Notes: generated by a model from the sequence alone, not told the origin. A stretch of DNA of 64,000 nucleotides from JACDDK01 sp041747155 (GCA_041747155.1 JBGTFQ010000188.1:1-64000), one strand, 5' to 3'; numbered from the stretch's first letter, positions 52,893 through 60,812 are shown. A program made the numbers and translations.

Positions 52893-53408
52893 CTATCTCC
52901 AGCACCCAAAAGCGACCTTACCGTTCCAGGTAATATACCGAAACCTCATTCGACCACCGATGCTGCTACAGAAGTTCTCAAAGTAATTGAAGTTAGCAAA
53001 GGAAGATCCAGTTGGATAGTAGGCTTCGGTACGTTGCCAGTAGTGTCCTTGTACGTCGTCTTGGTCGTCCTCAGGCCCAACGTGAACGAATGCCTTGGCA
53101 GCCATCGAGTCGAGGATCTGATGCTGCCCCTCGGGCAAGCTGTCGTGAAAATTGTCAAGTTTGGCTACAAAGGACTCGATCTCTTTCTCGCTCAAGGTAT
53201 CCACGTCTTGCTTCTCTTCACCCTGCTCCACCTCGGTGGATCCTTCCTGAGAAGTCTCGTACTCGCCGGCTAGCACCACCATGGCCGCTGCCTCCGGCTT
53301 CTCTCTCTCAGAAAGACTCTCGAAGAACTCGTTGAATTTCCTCTCAAATTCCTGCATGTCCTGCTCGCTGGGCGACTCATTTGGTGATGTGTTCGGTTGT
53401 TCCGTCAT
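52893..53408 (-). CDS. Precursor-like peptide B, paralogue of A ending FGCWR
   Basis: A 171-residue paralogue of A. The leader-like half is well conserved (TEQ-NT-PNESP-EQD start, FE-KFNEFFESLSEREK, KLDNFHDSLPEGQHQILDSM), as is the boundary QDDVQG (116-121). The C-terminal 50 residues differ in sequence but keep the plan: aromatic-rich (HYWQRTEAYYPTGSSFANFN), Cys147 followed by a GGR motif (CSSIGGRMRFR versus CQGQGGRLYR in A), and Cys169 in AFGCWR. Conserved leader with variable core is the usual signature of peptide precursors. It is the first gene of the pair, ~150 bp upstream of A. Confidence 0.75.
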   Translation of the reverse strand: MTEQPNTSPNESPSEQDMQEFERKFNEFFESLSEREKPEAAAMVVLAGEYETSQEGSTEVEQGEEKQDVDTLSEKEIESFVAKLDNFHDSLPEGQHQILDSMAAKAFVHVGPEDDQDDVQGHYWQRTEAYYPTGSSFANFNYFENFCSSIGGRMRFRYITWNGKVAFGCWR

Positions 53409-53492
53409 GTCCTTTTCCTTTCTATGGTCGTGAGGGCGATACAGCGTTGTTCCACCCTCTTACATTGTTTTCGCCATCGGCCTACACTGCTA

Positions 53493-53543
53493 TCAATAAA
53501 TTGCTCTTTCGCCTCCTTCCGTAGGGTCTAAGCTGGTTGCCAT
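53493..53543 (-). CDS. Possible 16-residue leader ORF upstream of the precursor pair
   Basis: AAAGGAGGG, then 4 nt, then ATG at 53543 and 16 codons (MATSLDPTEGGERAIY) to TGA at 53493. The ribosome site is strong. It lies in the 309-bp leader (53409-53717) between the S8 gene and precursor B. Two promoter-like motifs are upstream on the same strand (53617-53632, 53640-53655). It may be a regulatory leader or chance. Confidence 0.4.
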   Translation of the reverse strand: MATSLDPTEGGERAIY

Positions 53544-53616
53544 TAAGCCCTCCTTTCGGTTGTCTGCCGGGTTCTCTTTCCTTGTAAGAAGCTTAACAGA
53601 GTGCCCACGTCCATGC

Positions 53617-53655
53617 TATAAAATACGTTACACACAACCTTTAAAATACTTGACA
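53617..53655 (-). promoter_or_regulatory. Tandem copies of a TGTCAAGTATTTAATA-like motif ahead of the precursor genes
   Basis: On the minus strand TGTCAAGTATTTTAAA (53640-53655) and TGTAACGTATTTTATA (53617-53632) lie 23 bp apart. Similar 16-mers occur upstream of other genes in this window, so this may be a promoter or regulator site for precursor B. Confidence 0.45.
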
Positions 53656-53717
53656 GCAAGGATTGTTTAGTGAAATGTCCTCCTGAGCGGAGCGTCTAGT
53701 TTGTTCAGAGGCATTTA

Positions 53718-54557
53718 TTATGTGCCGTGTTGCACTTGTCTGTCTTTGTGCGACACGTTTGCTGAAAGAGCCCGAAGAACGGCTTTCAGTTGAAAGATGG
53801 TCAGCTCCGGATGTTTGCCGAGGATCTGCGCGGCTATTCCCGCAATGTGCGGCGCGGCGAAGCTATTGCCGGTCGAGGTGATCCAACTGCCTTTCCGCCA
53901 CGCTACCCGGACGTCGATGCCCAGGGCTCCAAACTCCACCGGCGGCTGTGGGTTGTAGTAGAAGTGGTAGGGGTCTTGAACGTCGTGCGATGCGACGGAG
54001 AGCACGGATGCGTACATCGAGGGAAAGCTCGGCACGGGCATGTTGTTTACGGCGCCTACCAGCGCCATGTTGCGGAAGTACGCGAGGTCGGTCAACTCGT
54101 GGAATACTCCGAAGTGGTCCTTCTTCGATGTGCTCAGGCTCAGGTTGCAGACGTGCATCCCGTTCTCGATAGCCCAGCGAAGTCCGGCGGCGAAGACGCC
54201 GCCGCGACCGGTCAGCATTGGCCCGAGCACCTTTACACTGTATAGCTCGCAGTCGGGCGCCAGGGAGCGGATTATTCCGGCGCAGGCCGTGCCATGCCCA
54301 AATACGTCCGTGTGCGGCTCGGTATCGTAGACCAGCCCTTCGGGACCTTCGTGTATCGCGACATAGCCGCCGATACTACCTTGTATCGCAGGATGCTCGG
54401 ATTCGATGCCGCTGTCGATAACGGCCACCTTGACACCCTCGCCGGTGCTCCCTCCCCAAGCCCATTCCCGAGTGATGTCGTCTAAAGGCTGTACCGCATT
54501 GAGTGCTTGCACTTTGTCGGTGGCAAAGACCGATGACCAGGCAGGGCGCTGATCCAT
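53718..54557 (-). CDS. Intracellular subtilisin-like (S8) protease of the precursor cluster
   Basis: A 279-residue S8 protease without signal peptide. Triad: Asp in VKVAVIDSGIESEHPAIQG, His in DVFGHGTACAGIIRSLAP, Ser in STGNSFAAPHIAGIAAQIL. The short length, absence of a prodomain and CAGIIRSLAPDCELYSVKVL resemble PatA/cyanobactin-type and related peptide-processing subtilases. The ATG (54557) overlaps the stop of the GAF gene (TAATG). The gene is 309 bp upstream of the first precursor-like gene on the same strand, so leader removal is a reasonable hypothesis. Confidence 0.85.
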   Translation of the reverse strand: MDQRPAWSSVFATDKVQALNAVQPLDDITREWAWGGSTGEGVKVAVIDSGIESEHPAIQGSIGGYVAIHEGPEGLVYDTEPHTDVFGHGTACAGIIRSLAPDCELYSVKVLGPMLTGRGGVFAAGLRWAIENGMHVCNLSLSTSKKDHFGVFHELTDLAYFRNMALVGAVNNMPVPSFPSMYASVLSVASHDVQDPYHFYYNPQPPVEFGALGIDVRVAWRKGSWITSTGNSFAAPHIAGIAAQILGKHPELTIFQLKAVLRALSANVSHKDRQVQHGT

Positions 54558-55447
54558 TACCGTATCGCCCCCATCCCACCACCCGGCTCGGGACGTGACC
54601 GGAGATAATCTGCAAACCCATGCAGGATCGCCCGACACGCTTCTAGCTCGTTCTCGCCCTGTGAGGCAACCTCTTGCACCAACCGGGCAAGTTCGAGGGT
54701 CTCTTTGAATTCGGGATCTTCTTCGACGCGCGCTGCGAAAGCATTCGCACGCCGCATCACTCCCTCCGTCGCATCGCCGTGTACGCCCGATAGCGATTCT
54801 AGAGCCTCGCCGACGAGCGCCGCAAGGTTACGGTGGAGTTGAGATTGTTCGATGGCGACGGCGGCCTGGTTGGCGAAGAGGCCCAACGCCTCCATGTCCG
54901 ACGCACTGAAGGAGTTCGCCCCTTCCTTGTCCAAAAGTTCTAGAACGCCAATGACACGGTCTTCGTAGAACAAAGGCACGCACAGTATGCTATCGGGCGC
55001 ATACCCGACGCTCTGGGCGATGTCGGCGGCCTGGCGTGGATCGCCCTGAGCATCCGAGACCGCCATCGGCTGACCGCTCACGGCCACCAATCCGGCTATG
55101 CCGTGGCCGAGCGGTACCCGAAATTCCCTGACTTCCTCTGCCTTCGAGCCGAGTGCAACCTCGAAAACCAGCTCTTCAGCATCCTCATCGACCAGAAAGA
55201 GGGCTGCGGCCCGGGCGGAGATCACGTGGGCCGCCGTCTCGACGATCATCTCCGACAGGCGCGAGGAGGCTACCGGAGAGGCAATGGTTCCGGCAACCGA
55301 CAAGAGGGTGAGCGACTCCTTCAGATCCTCGGCCAACCTCTCATCTGCGCCTCGGCGACGCAAGCGCTCTATCTCTTCCGCCTGACGAGCGATGGTCTCC
55401 TGAGCCTCTGCCAGCGCATCGCGGCCTGTGGCTCCTTCTTCGTCCAC
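54557..55447 (-). CDS. GAF-domain protein coupled to the S8 protease gene
   Basis: A 296-residue soluble protein: a short N-terminal coiled coil (EAQETIARQAEEIERLRRRG), one GAF domain at ~55-205 (ARAAALFLVDEDAEELVFEV, LGHGIAGLVAVSGQPMAVSD, SILCVPLFYEDRVIGVLELL), then a helical C-terminus ending in DYLRSRPEPGGGMGAIR. No output domain is present, so it could sense a ligand and regulate the protease it is co-translated with. GTG start after GAGGAGG. First gene of the probable operon. Confidence 0.88.
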   Translation of the reverse strand: MDEEGATGRDALAEAQETIARQAEEIERLRRRGADERLAEDLKESLTLLSVAGTIASPVASSRLSEMIVETAAHVISARAAALFLVDEDAEELVFEVALGSKAEEVREFRVPLGHGIAGLVAVSGQPMAVSDAQGDPRQAADIAQSVGYAPDSILCVPLFYEDRVIGVLELLDKEGANSFSASDMEALGLFANQAAVAIEQSQLHRNLAALVGEALESLSGVHGDATEGVMRRANAFAARVEEDPEFKETLELARLVQEVASQGENELEACRAILHGFADYLRSRPEPGGGMGAIR

Positions 55448-55687
55448 GAAATGACCTCCTCTGGCTTCAGGATACGTTAGCGCGTATTGTCTGTAAACAT
55501 TACTTTGAAGAAATACCGCCTTGGGTACTATTCCGTTACCTGCAACGCAAGCTCGGGTGCGTTCAACAGCGAGACGCTTCTATGAGGCCAATACATCCGG
55601 CGCTTTCCGGAGCCCCATCGTTATTTCCACACAGCACTATGGGGCAGGAGCCGAAGCCACCGCCCCGTGCTTCTGATCGTGTATAGC

Positions 55688-56128
55688 TCACCAGGGCCTG
55701 AAGATGGGTATAGTTACGTTAGAGGTGAAAGCTGACGTGTAGCGGGGTGACAGGTAGAAGGACCTTCCCCAGTCGCCATACGTGTTCCCGTTGATGTTCT
55801 TCTGGGCCCGGATCGCGTAGGAATAGCCTGTAGGGCTGTTGTAGAAGTTGAACTGGCCGTAGGCGTTGGCGCGGCCCTGCTTCCAATAGGCCCAGCCGCT
55901 GCCCGACTTATACCAGTACAGACTCACGGTAGCATATGGCACTCTTTGGCCGGTGTCAGACCGAAAGACTGTACCCTGTATCTTCCTCGCGGTGGCCGCG
56001 TCGGCGTCTTTGGTCCCCAGCAGGCCCGACGAATCAGACAGCGCGCTCGCCGCCATGATCGCCAACATCGCCGCCAGCACGAAAAGCATCCGAATACTCA
56101 GTCTCTGGGCCGTAATCGCTTCCCTCAT
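55688..56128 (-). CDS. Secreted carboxypeptidase-regulatory-like (transthyretin-fold) protein
   Basis: A 146-residue exported protein with a signal peptide (MLFVLAAMLAIMAASALS) and one beta-sandwich domain: KIQGTVFRSDTGQRVPYATV, SLYWYKSGSGWAYWKQGRAN, AYGQFNFYNSPTGYSYAIRA. This is the pattern of CarboxypepD_reg domains. The C-terminus is aromatic. GGAGG lies upstream of the ATG. About 240 bp on each side hold no gene. A role as a surface or matrix protein is possible. Confidence 0.7.
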   Translation of the reverse strand: MREAITAQRLSIRMLFVLAAMLAIMAASALSDSSGLLGTKDADAATARKIQGTVFRSDTGQRVPYATVSLYWYKSGSGWAYWKQGRANAYGQFNFYNSPTGYSYAIRAQKNINGNTYGDWGRSFYLSPRYTSAFTSNVTIPIFRPW

Positions 56129-56364
56129 TCGTGGACCTCCTTGTCCGTTTCGGGCTCTTTTTGAACCCGTTCGCTATCTACATTGGTAAGCTTAACTGGC
56201 GGCAATAGGGCTGCCATCGGCCAGGCGGCTATACGTATATCGGTCGAGTGGCCATAAGTTGCTAGCCGCTACAAAGTGGGTGTGGAATGAGGTCTGAGTT
56301 GGAACCTTAACTAAGCCTGTGAGCTGCAGTGTTACAGTGAACGCGGGAAAAATGGGGTGTACAA

Positions 56365-57106
56365 ATGGCTGAACTACCTGACACAAATTCTACCTTCCTG
56401 TTCACGGATATAGAGGGTTCCACGAAGCTCTGGGAGCGCAGCGCGTCGGTGATGCAGATTGCTCTCATCCGGCACGACAAAATATTGAGGAATGCCATGG
56501 ACACTCACGGCGGACACGTATTCAAGACGGTCGGCGACGCTATCTGTGCGGTCTTCGACGACGTTTCCGCCGCCCTCGGCGCGGCCTTTGTCGCTCAGCA
56601 GGACCTTGTTACTGAACCCTAGACGACAGAGGTGGGTGCTTTGGAAGTCAGAATGGCATTGCACATCGATCCGACTGAAGAGCAGGATGGCAACTACTTC
56701 GGTCCTACTCTAAACCGTGTCGCTCGGCTTCTTTCCGCCGTCCACGGGGGACAGACCCTACTCTCGCTGGCGACCAAAGTACGGGTATGCGACCGGTTGC
56801 CACCCGGGGTGTCCTTGCGAAACCCCGGAGAATGCCTACTGGAAGACCTTATCGATCCTGAGCAAGTATTTCAGGTCGTGGCTCCGGGCTTGCCCGCCAA
56901 CTTTCCGCCGCTCAAGACCCTTGACGCACGGCTCAACAATCTGCCTTTACAACCTACCTCCCCTCGTCGGCCGAGAAGAGGTAGTGGCGGCCATCTACGA
57001 ATATCTTCGGTACCCGGAGGTCCGCCTGCGGACGCTCACTGGTTCGAGAGGGACAGGCAAGACTCGCCTAGGCTTACAGGTGGGGGCGGAGCTACTCGAC
57101 GAGTAG
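56365..57106 (+). pseudogene. Broken copy of the cyclase-NTPase gene
   Basis: It starts like the gene at 40524 (TFLFTDIEGSTKLWERSA) and keeps both metal Asp motifs. At 56620-56622 a TAG replaces the Trp codon of the conserved EPW; the same frame then continues EVRMALHIDPTEEQDGNYFG and LNRVARLLSAVHGGQTLLSL. Near 56960 the frame shifts, and PPLVGREEVVAAIYEYL plus Walker A GSRGTGKTRLGLQVGAEL appear in another frame before a stop at 57104-57106. The rest of the NTPase and all TPRs are gone. At least three lesions, so not functional. Confidence 0.85.
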
Positions 57107-57189
57107 CCCTGAGCCGAGAAGTCGGCGACTCTCTGGTCGGGAGAGCAAGTGCCAAGAACAAAACCGACGTTCCGTCTTCCACAGCGGTT

Positions 57190-57620
57190 CGTCCCCCTGT
57201 CCCACATCCAGAGCTAACCCCGTGGGGGGTTTGCCGACAAGCTGAGCCTTGACGGAGAAGCGTAAGCTGCCAGCGGCACCCCCTTGATCGGTCTTCGTAC
57301 TACTACTCGGAATATGAAGAAATCTCCGAGATCCCTCTCGGCGGCCTCCTGCAGTTCGTCGAGCAGGTCCTCGGTCGGAGGGGGCGGCATGTCGAGGTCC
57401 ACGTCCTTGGTCGCTCTGGCTCGGCCTCCCAGCCGGAGCTCTAGCGCGTAGCCGCCCTTGAGTACCCAGCGTGCCGAGTTCTGATCAAAGAGCAGAGCCA
57501 GGAACCGCTCGAATGCAACCCTTTTGCGCAGCCGGTCGAGATCCCACCTTCCTCAGCAGCCCGGTGCTTGAGACGGTAGGAGAGCGCCCGTTCGAACGCC
57601 TGCGGGGTCTCGTATCTCAT
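57190..57620 (-). pseudogene. AbiEii-type nucleotidyltransferase toxin remnant
   Basis: From ATG 57620 the minus strand reads MRYETPQAFERALSYRLKH; after a frameshift near 57560 it continues DLDRLRKRVAFERFLALLFD, VLKGGYALELRLGGRARATK and DVDLDMPPPPTEDLLDELQE, the AbiEii/AbiGii core with GGYAL and DxDLD motifs. A second shift near 57270 leads to KAQLVGKPPTGLALDVGQG. The catalytic residues survive but the frame is broken twice and the C-terminus is missing. It borders the cyclase pseudogene. Confidence 0.75.
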
Positions 57621-57647
57621 TTGCTCTCGCGGAGAAGCCAGGCGAGC

Positions 57648-58181
57648 TTACCCATCAGGTCGGGCCTCTCGGAGGGCCTCTTCCGCAATCCTGCGGCGCT
57701 CGTCATCAGCCATCCGCGACAGCTCCTCACTCAAGATCTTTCGGCGTACGAGGCCGCGCGTGACGGCCTCCCGCACCGCCGAATCAAGGTGCTCGGGGCT
57801 GATCTCGCGGCTCCTCGCCACATCCAGGACGGTCCTGAGCGGAGTCGTGACCCCGAATCCTCCCCATGATTCGATATCCCTGTCCGAGAGGTCCGTTTTA
57901 TGCAGCACCACCCCCTTCGGAGTCGGCTTCCGGAATCCTTTGGTCACGCTCAGGTGCGTATTCTCAGGCATGAGGTCGGAGAGACCGTGGAGCTTGAGCG
58001 CGGTATCGTGCGAGGCGACCGCCTGCGGCACACCTTCCCTGTTACGGCTCCACAGGCTCAGACGGGCGAGATCCTCGTTGTCTCCTTCCGGGTACCTACT
58101 AAGCCTGAACAGGCCGTGTCCCGCCGGGATCCAGTGTCCCCGCTCTCGATGGTAGAACTGCAGCCGGTAGCCGTAGCCCAC
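57648..58181 (-). CDS. AbiEi-type antitoxin, N-terminally shortened
   Basis: A 177-residue AbiEi-family protein: GHGLFRLSRYPEGDNEDLAR, GVPQAVASHDTALKLHGLSD, NTHLSVTKGFRKPTPKGVVL and TPLRTVLDVARSREI. Relatives begin ~25 residues earlier with a helix-turn-helix that binds the operator. Here that part is replaced by the end of the upstream HTH gene. With the toxin gene broken, the pair is decaying. GTG start at 58181 without a clear ribosome site. Confidence 0.7.
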   Translation of the reverse strand: MGYGYRLQFYHRERGHWIPAGHGLFRLSRYPEGDNEDLARLSLWSRNREGVPQAVASHDTALKLHGLSDLMPENTHLSVTKGFRKPTPKGVVLHKTDLSDRDIESWGGFGVTTPLRTVLDVARSREISPEHLDSAVREAVTRGLVRRKILSEELSRMADDERRRIAEEALREARPDG

Positions 58182-58188
58182 GTCGTCC

Positions 58189-58437
58189 TTATCGTCCCAA
58201 GAGCCACGTTAGGAGTTCGCTGCGCAGGTAGATGTACCGTCGTTCTGTGACGGCGTGGCGCGGCAATCCCGGTGCCATCCTTTTGAACTCCGACTCGCTT
58301 ATCCGCAGGAAGTCCGCCGCTTCCTTCGCGTTCATGACCTCCTTGCCGCTGGAAAGAGCCGCCGCTACCTGCTCTACCTTCTTCAGGATCGCGGCCTCCA
58401 GGAGAGTGTCCAGGCTGGTGTCTTGGTGGCCCTGCAC
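58189..58437 (-). CDS. Excisionase-like helix-turn-helix protein
   Basis: An 82-residue protein with a MerR/Xis-type winged helix (NAKEAADFLRISESEFKRMA, then LPRHAVTERRYIYLRSELLT). Length fits small excisionase-like or HTH_17 proteins of mobile elements. It lies downstream of the RepA-like gene on the same strand. It may direct excision or regulate the replication genes. Confidence 0.7.
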   Translation of the reverse strand: MQGHQDTSLDTLLEAAILKKVEQVAAALSSGKEVMNAKEAADFLRISESEFKRMAPGLPRHAVTERRYIYLRSELLTWLLGR

Positions 58438-58526
58438 GACGCGCCCTCAGTCTTCCCTCTCCGTACCTACGTGCCTGACCTGTGGGACAGATACCCAAGG
58501 CGCGGTGTGGGCTTTATTTTGGAAAC

Positions 58527-59858
58527 TCACGACGTACCCTTCGTCGTCTGGGGTTCGTACAGGCAATCTGCGCATTCGCAGTCGAGCAGATGGTTCAGCC
58601 ACCCGTCGAGGTTGCCACCAGGCTCCTCCTTGCCTGCACGCCCGCTGCCTTGGCAATGTTGGCAACCTTGGCAATCTTGCGATGAACAGGCCGAATCACG
58701 ACCGCTACTGCTCTCAGCACTGGCTAGGTTGCCAATACCGGAGTCACGGCCGTTTTGATCGTCACCGGACGCCTGCGGCATCGTCCACGTCCAGCCGTAA
58801 GCCTCCTTGGTGGACCGGATCTTGAGGCGGGCTTTGGCCCGATTGAGCGTCCTCTCCGAGACTCCTTCCCTTTTTGCATTCAGCTTGATTTGTTTCGCCG
58901 CCATAGGGCCGTCGGAGAGCTCGTCCTTGAGAAACTCCAGAGCCTCCTCCAGCGCTGATTTCTCCTCCTCTTCCAACGGTGCCCGCATAAGCTCTGTGGC
59001 GTCTAGGGAAGACCCGCCGTGCCACTCGACGCGCGCGGCACCGTTGACGAGCGAGCTCGCGACGGCGAAGACGAGGCTCGGCATCGGTTCGGAGAGGTTT
59101 TGCTTACTGGAGGCCAGAACCCGTTTCTTGCCGTCTGGGTCGTCAGGGTCCTGGGCTACGATAAGGCCACTCCGGGCCGCGCCGATAATGCCGATGGAGC
59201 CGCCACCGCGGTAGAGTGGGTTGCCGCCAGGCATCTTGTTGAGGTGTCGCACCAATAGCACCGCAGCGCCGGTCCTCTCGGCGAGCGACTTGAGGCGAGC
59301 GAGGACGTGCCGGATGTCCTGGTCCTTATGGGCGTTGGTGTAGCTGCTCAGGAACGCCATGAAAGGGTCTACGATGACCAGCCGAGCCGCGACACGCTCT
59401 ATCGCGCCTTCCAGGATTGCTATGTCTTCCGGCAGCGAGACTGGTCTGTTGTACTCGGATCCCACCTCTTCGGGTATTTCCGATAGCCACACTGCACGAT
59501 CGGAGTCACCTCCCGCGGCGTCGAATCGTGGCCCTACCGTGTTTGAGAAGCTGTCCTCGGCGTTCAACATCACGATGCCCGCGCCGTCCGCTTCGACACC
59601 GCAAGGAGAGCCGTCAGGAAACGCTCTGGCGATCGTGACACGAGCTGCCAGGTCAATAGAGAAGACGCTCTTTCCGAGTCCAGGGTCACCGTCAAGCACC
59701 GTGATGTTTCCCAACGGGATTCGCCCCTCCCATAGCCACCGGACCTCATCCCGCTCCATCAACGAGAAGAGGACACCCCGCTGGTAGTCCTCCAGATTCG
59801 CATCATGACGCACAAATTCTGGCGGGACAGGCTCAAGCTTACGCCTCCGACGGCTCAT
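58527..59858 (-). CDS. RepA/RecA-like AAA ATPase with Cys-rich C-terminus
   Basis: A 443-residue P-loop protein of the AAA_25/RepA helicase type. Walker A GDPGLGKSVFSIDLAARV near residues 57-65, Walker B RLVIVDPFMAFL, and a sensor region VLLVRHLNKMPGGNPLYRGG. The C-terminal ~90 residues contain eight Cys in two groups (CSSQDCQGCQHC and CECADC), which looks like a metal-binding tail. Such ATPases serve plasmid or ICE replication. The start at 59858 follows AGGGGGG; the gene overlaps the primase-like gene by 20 bp. Confidence 0.82.
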   Translation of the reverse strand: MSRRRRKLEPVPPEFVRHDANLEDYQRGVLFSLMERDEVRWLWEGRIPLGNITVLDGDPGLGKSVFSIDLAARVTIARAFPDGSPCGVEADGAGIVMLNAEDSFSNTVGPRFDAAGGDSDRAVWLSEIPEEVGSEYNRPVSLPEDIAILEGAIERVAARLVIVDPFMAFLSSYTNAHKDQDIRHVLARLKSLAERTGAAVLLVRHLNKMPGGNPLYRGGGSIGIIGAARSGLIVAQDPDDPDGKKRVLASSKQNLSEPMPSLVFAVASSLVNGAARVEWHGGSSLDATELMRAPLEEEEKSALEEALEFLKDELSDGPMAAKQIKLNAKREGVSERTLNRAKARLKIRSTKEAYGWTWTMPQASGDDQNGRDSGIGNLASAESSSGRDSACSSQDCQGCQHCQGSGRAGKEEPGGNLDGWLNHLLDCECADCLYEPQTTKGTS

Positions 59859-60711
59859 CAAGCCCCCCTGACTCTGCTGATGTCGTTTCCTGTGCCAACC
59901 GATCCGCTGCTACCTTCGCGGCGGAGATCGCTCCCAATGCGTCCATGTTTCCTGCTATTAGGTCCTCCGCTAGGCTGGGCCAGCGCCACCAATCGGCCCA
60001 CTCTCGCCACGACCGATCCAGTTCCCTCTCGTGCTCCTCGGAGTCCACGATGAGGTTGATGTACGGCAAGACGAGTGTCTTAAACAGTCGTCGCTTTAGG
60101 ACGTTGCCGAGCACTTGGTACGCGACGTCACGGTACTCGGCCTTCCTCCGCGTTGCCCGGTGCCACGCCTCCGAGCGGCAGGGTAACTCGATCCCTAGCT
60201 CCAAGCTCAAACCCAACACCGCTTCCCACATCTCCGAGCAGTCGTGGAGATGGTAGTAGAGGTCGACCAAATCTGTACCTCGACCGCAGCCGAAGCACCA
60301 CCATGAGTTGTTGCCCGGCCAGACGGTAAAAGAAGGCGTATTGTCTGCGTGGTCTGGCAACGGACAGCGCCCCACGAGTGTCCCTCCGCGCTTCTGCAGA
60401 TCGGTAAGACCACCTGCGTATGCGATCAGCGGCACGGCTTCCTTGATGTAATCTGCGTTCTTACGGAATAGGTAGCGCCGCTCGCTGACACTGCTTTCTC
60501 TCATAGAGGAGCCCTCGGTTTTGGATGCCCGACCCTGTTGCTTAGTTCGCCCTGGTGTATCTGCAGATCCTGATATATCTGTACCAAATGGTAGGAATCG
60601 TTTGGCTTCCAAACGCTCTCCTTTCCTACGTGATGGTGAACACTGGACCGCTAATCTGACGCTCACCACCCCCGTATCTACTATTTGCTTCAGACGGTCT
60701 ACTAAATCCAT
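59839..60711 (-). CDS. CHC2 zinc-finger primase-like protein
   Basis: About 290 residues with a CHC2-type zinc ribbon as in DnaG: CPLPDHADNTPSF with Cys and His, then WWCFGCGRGTDLVDLYY with two Cys. No TOPRIM domain follows; instead there is a helical C-terminus. Partial primases like this pair with RepA-like ATPases in actinobacterial plasmids and ICEs. The start at 60711 follows GGAG by 5 nt; a later ATG at 60504 is an alternative. Confidence 0.72.
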   Translation of the reverse strand: MDLVDRLKQIVDTGVVSVRLAVQCSPSRRKGERLEAKRFLPFGTDISGSADTPGRTKQQGRASKTEGSSMRESSVSERRYLFRKNADYIKEAVPLIAYAGGLTDLQKRGGTLVGRCPLPDHADNTPSFTVWPGNNSWWCFGCGRGTDLVDLYYHLHDCSEMWEAVLGLSLELGIELPCRSEAWHRATRRKAEYRDVAYQVLGNVLKRRLFKTLVLPYINLIVDSEEHERELDRSWREWADWWRWPSLAEDLIAGNMDALGAISAAKVAADRLAQETTSAESGGLDEPSEA

Positions 60712-60812
60712 TTGTCTCCAAATTAGACCTCGCAATCTACTCTGCGGCCGAGAGTTGTTTTTGCGTCCTCCATAAGATAATATCCACATTATGTACTTAT
60801 CGTCAATGGGAG

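Noticed and set aside
52224..53408. Assignment of the GCWR proteins to lanthipeptides, lasso peptides or lactococcin 972-like bacteriocins
   Set aside because: No LanB/C/M, asparagine-synthetase-like or other class-specific enzyme is nearby, and the sequences do not match the known core patterns.
56365..57252. Functional split cyclase made from two adjacent ORFs
   Set aside because: A stop replaces a conserved Trp, a further frameshift follows, and the NTPase/TPR part is missing.
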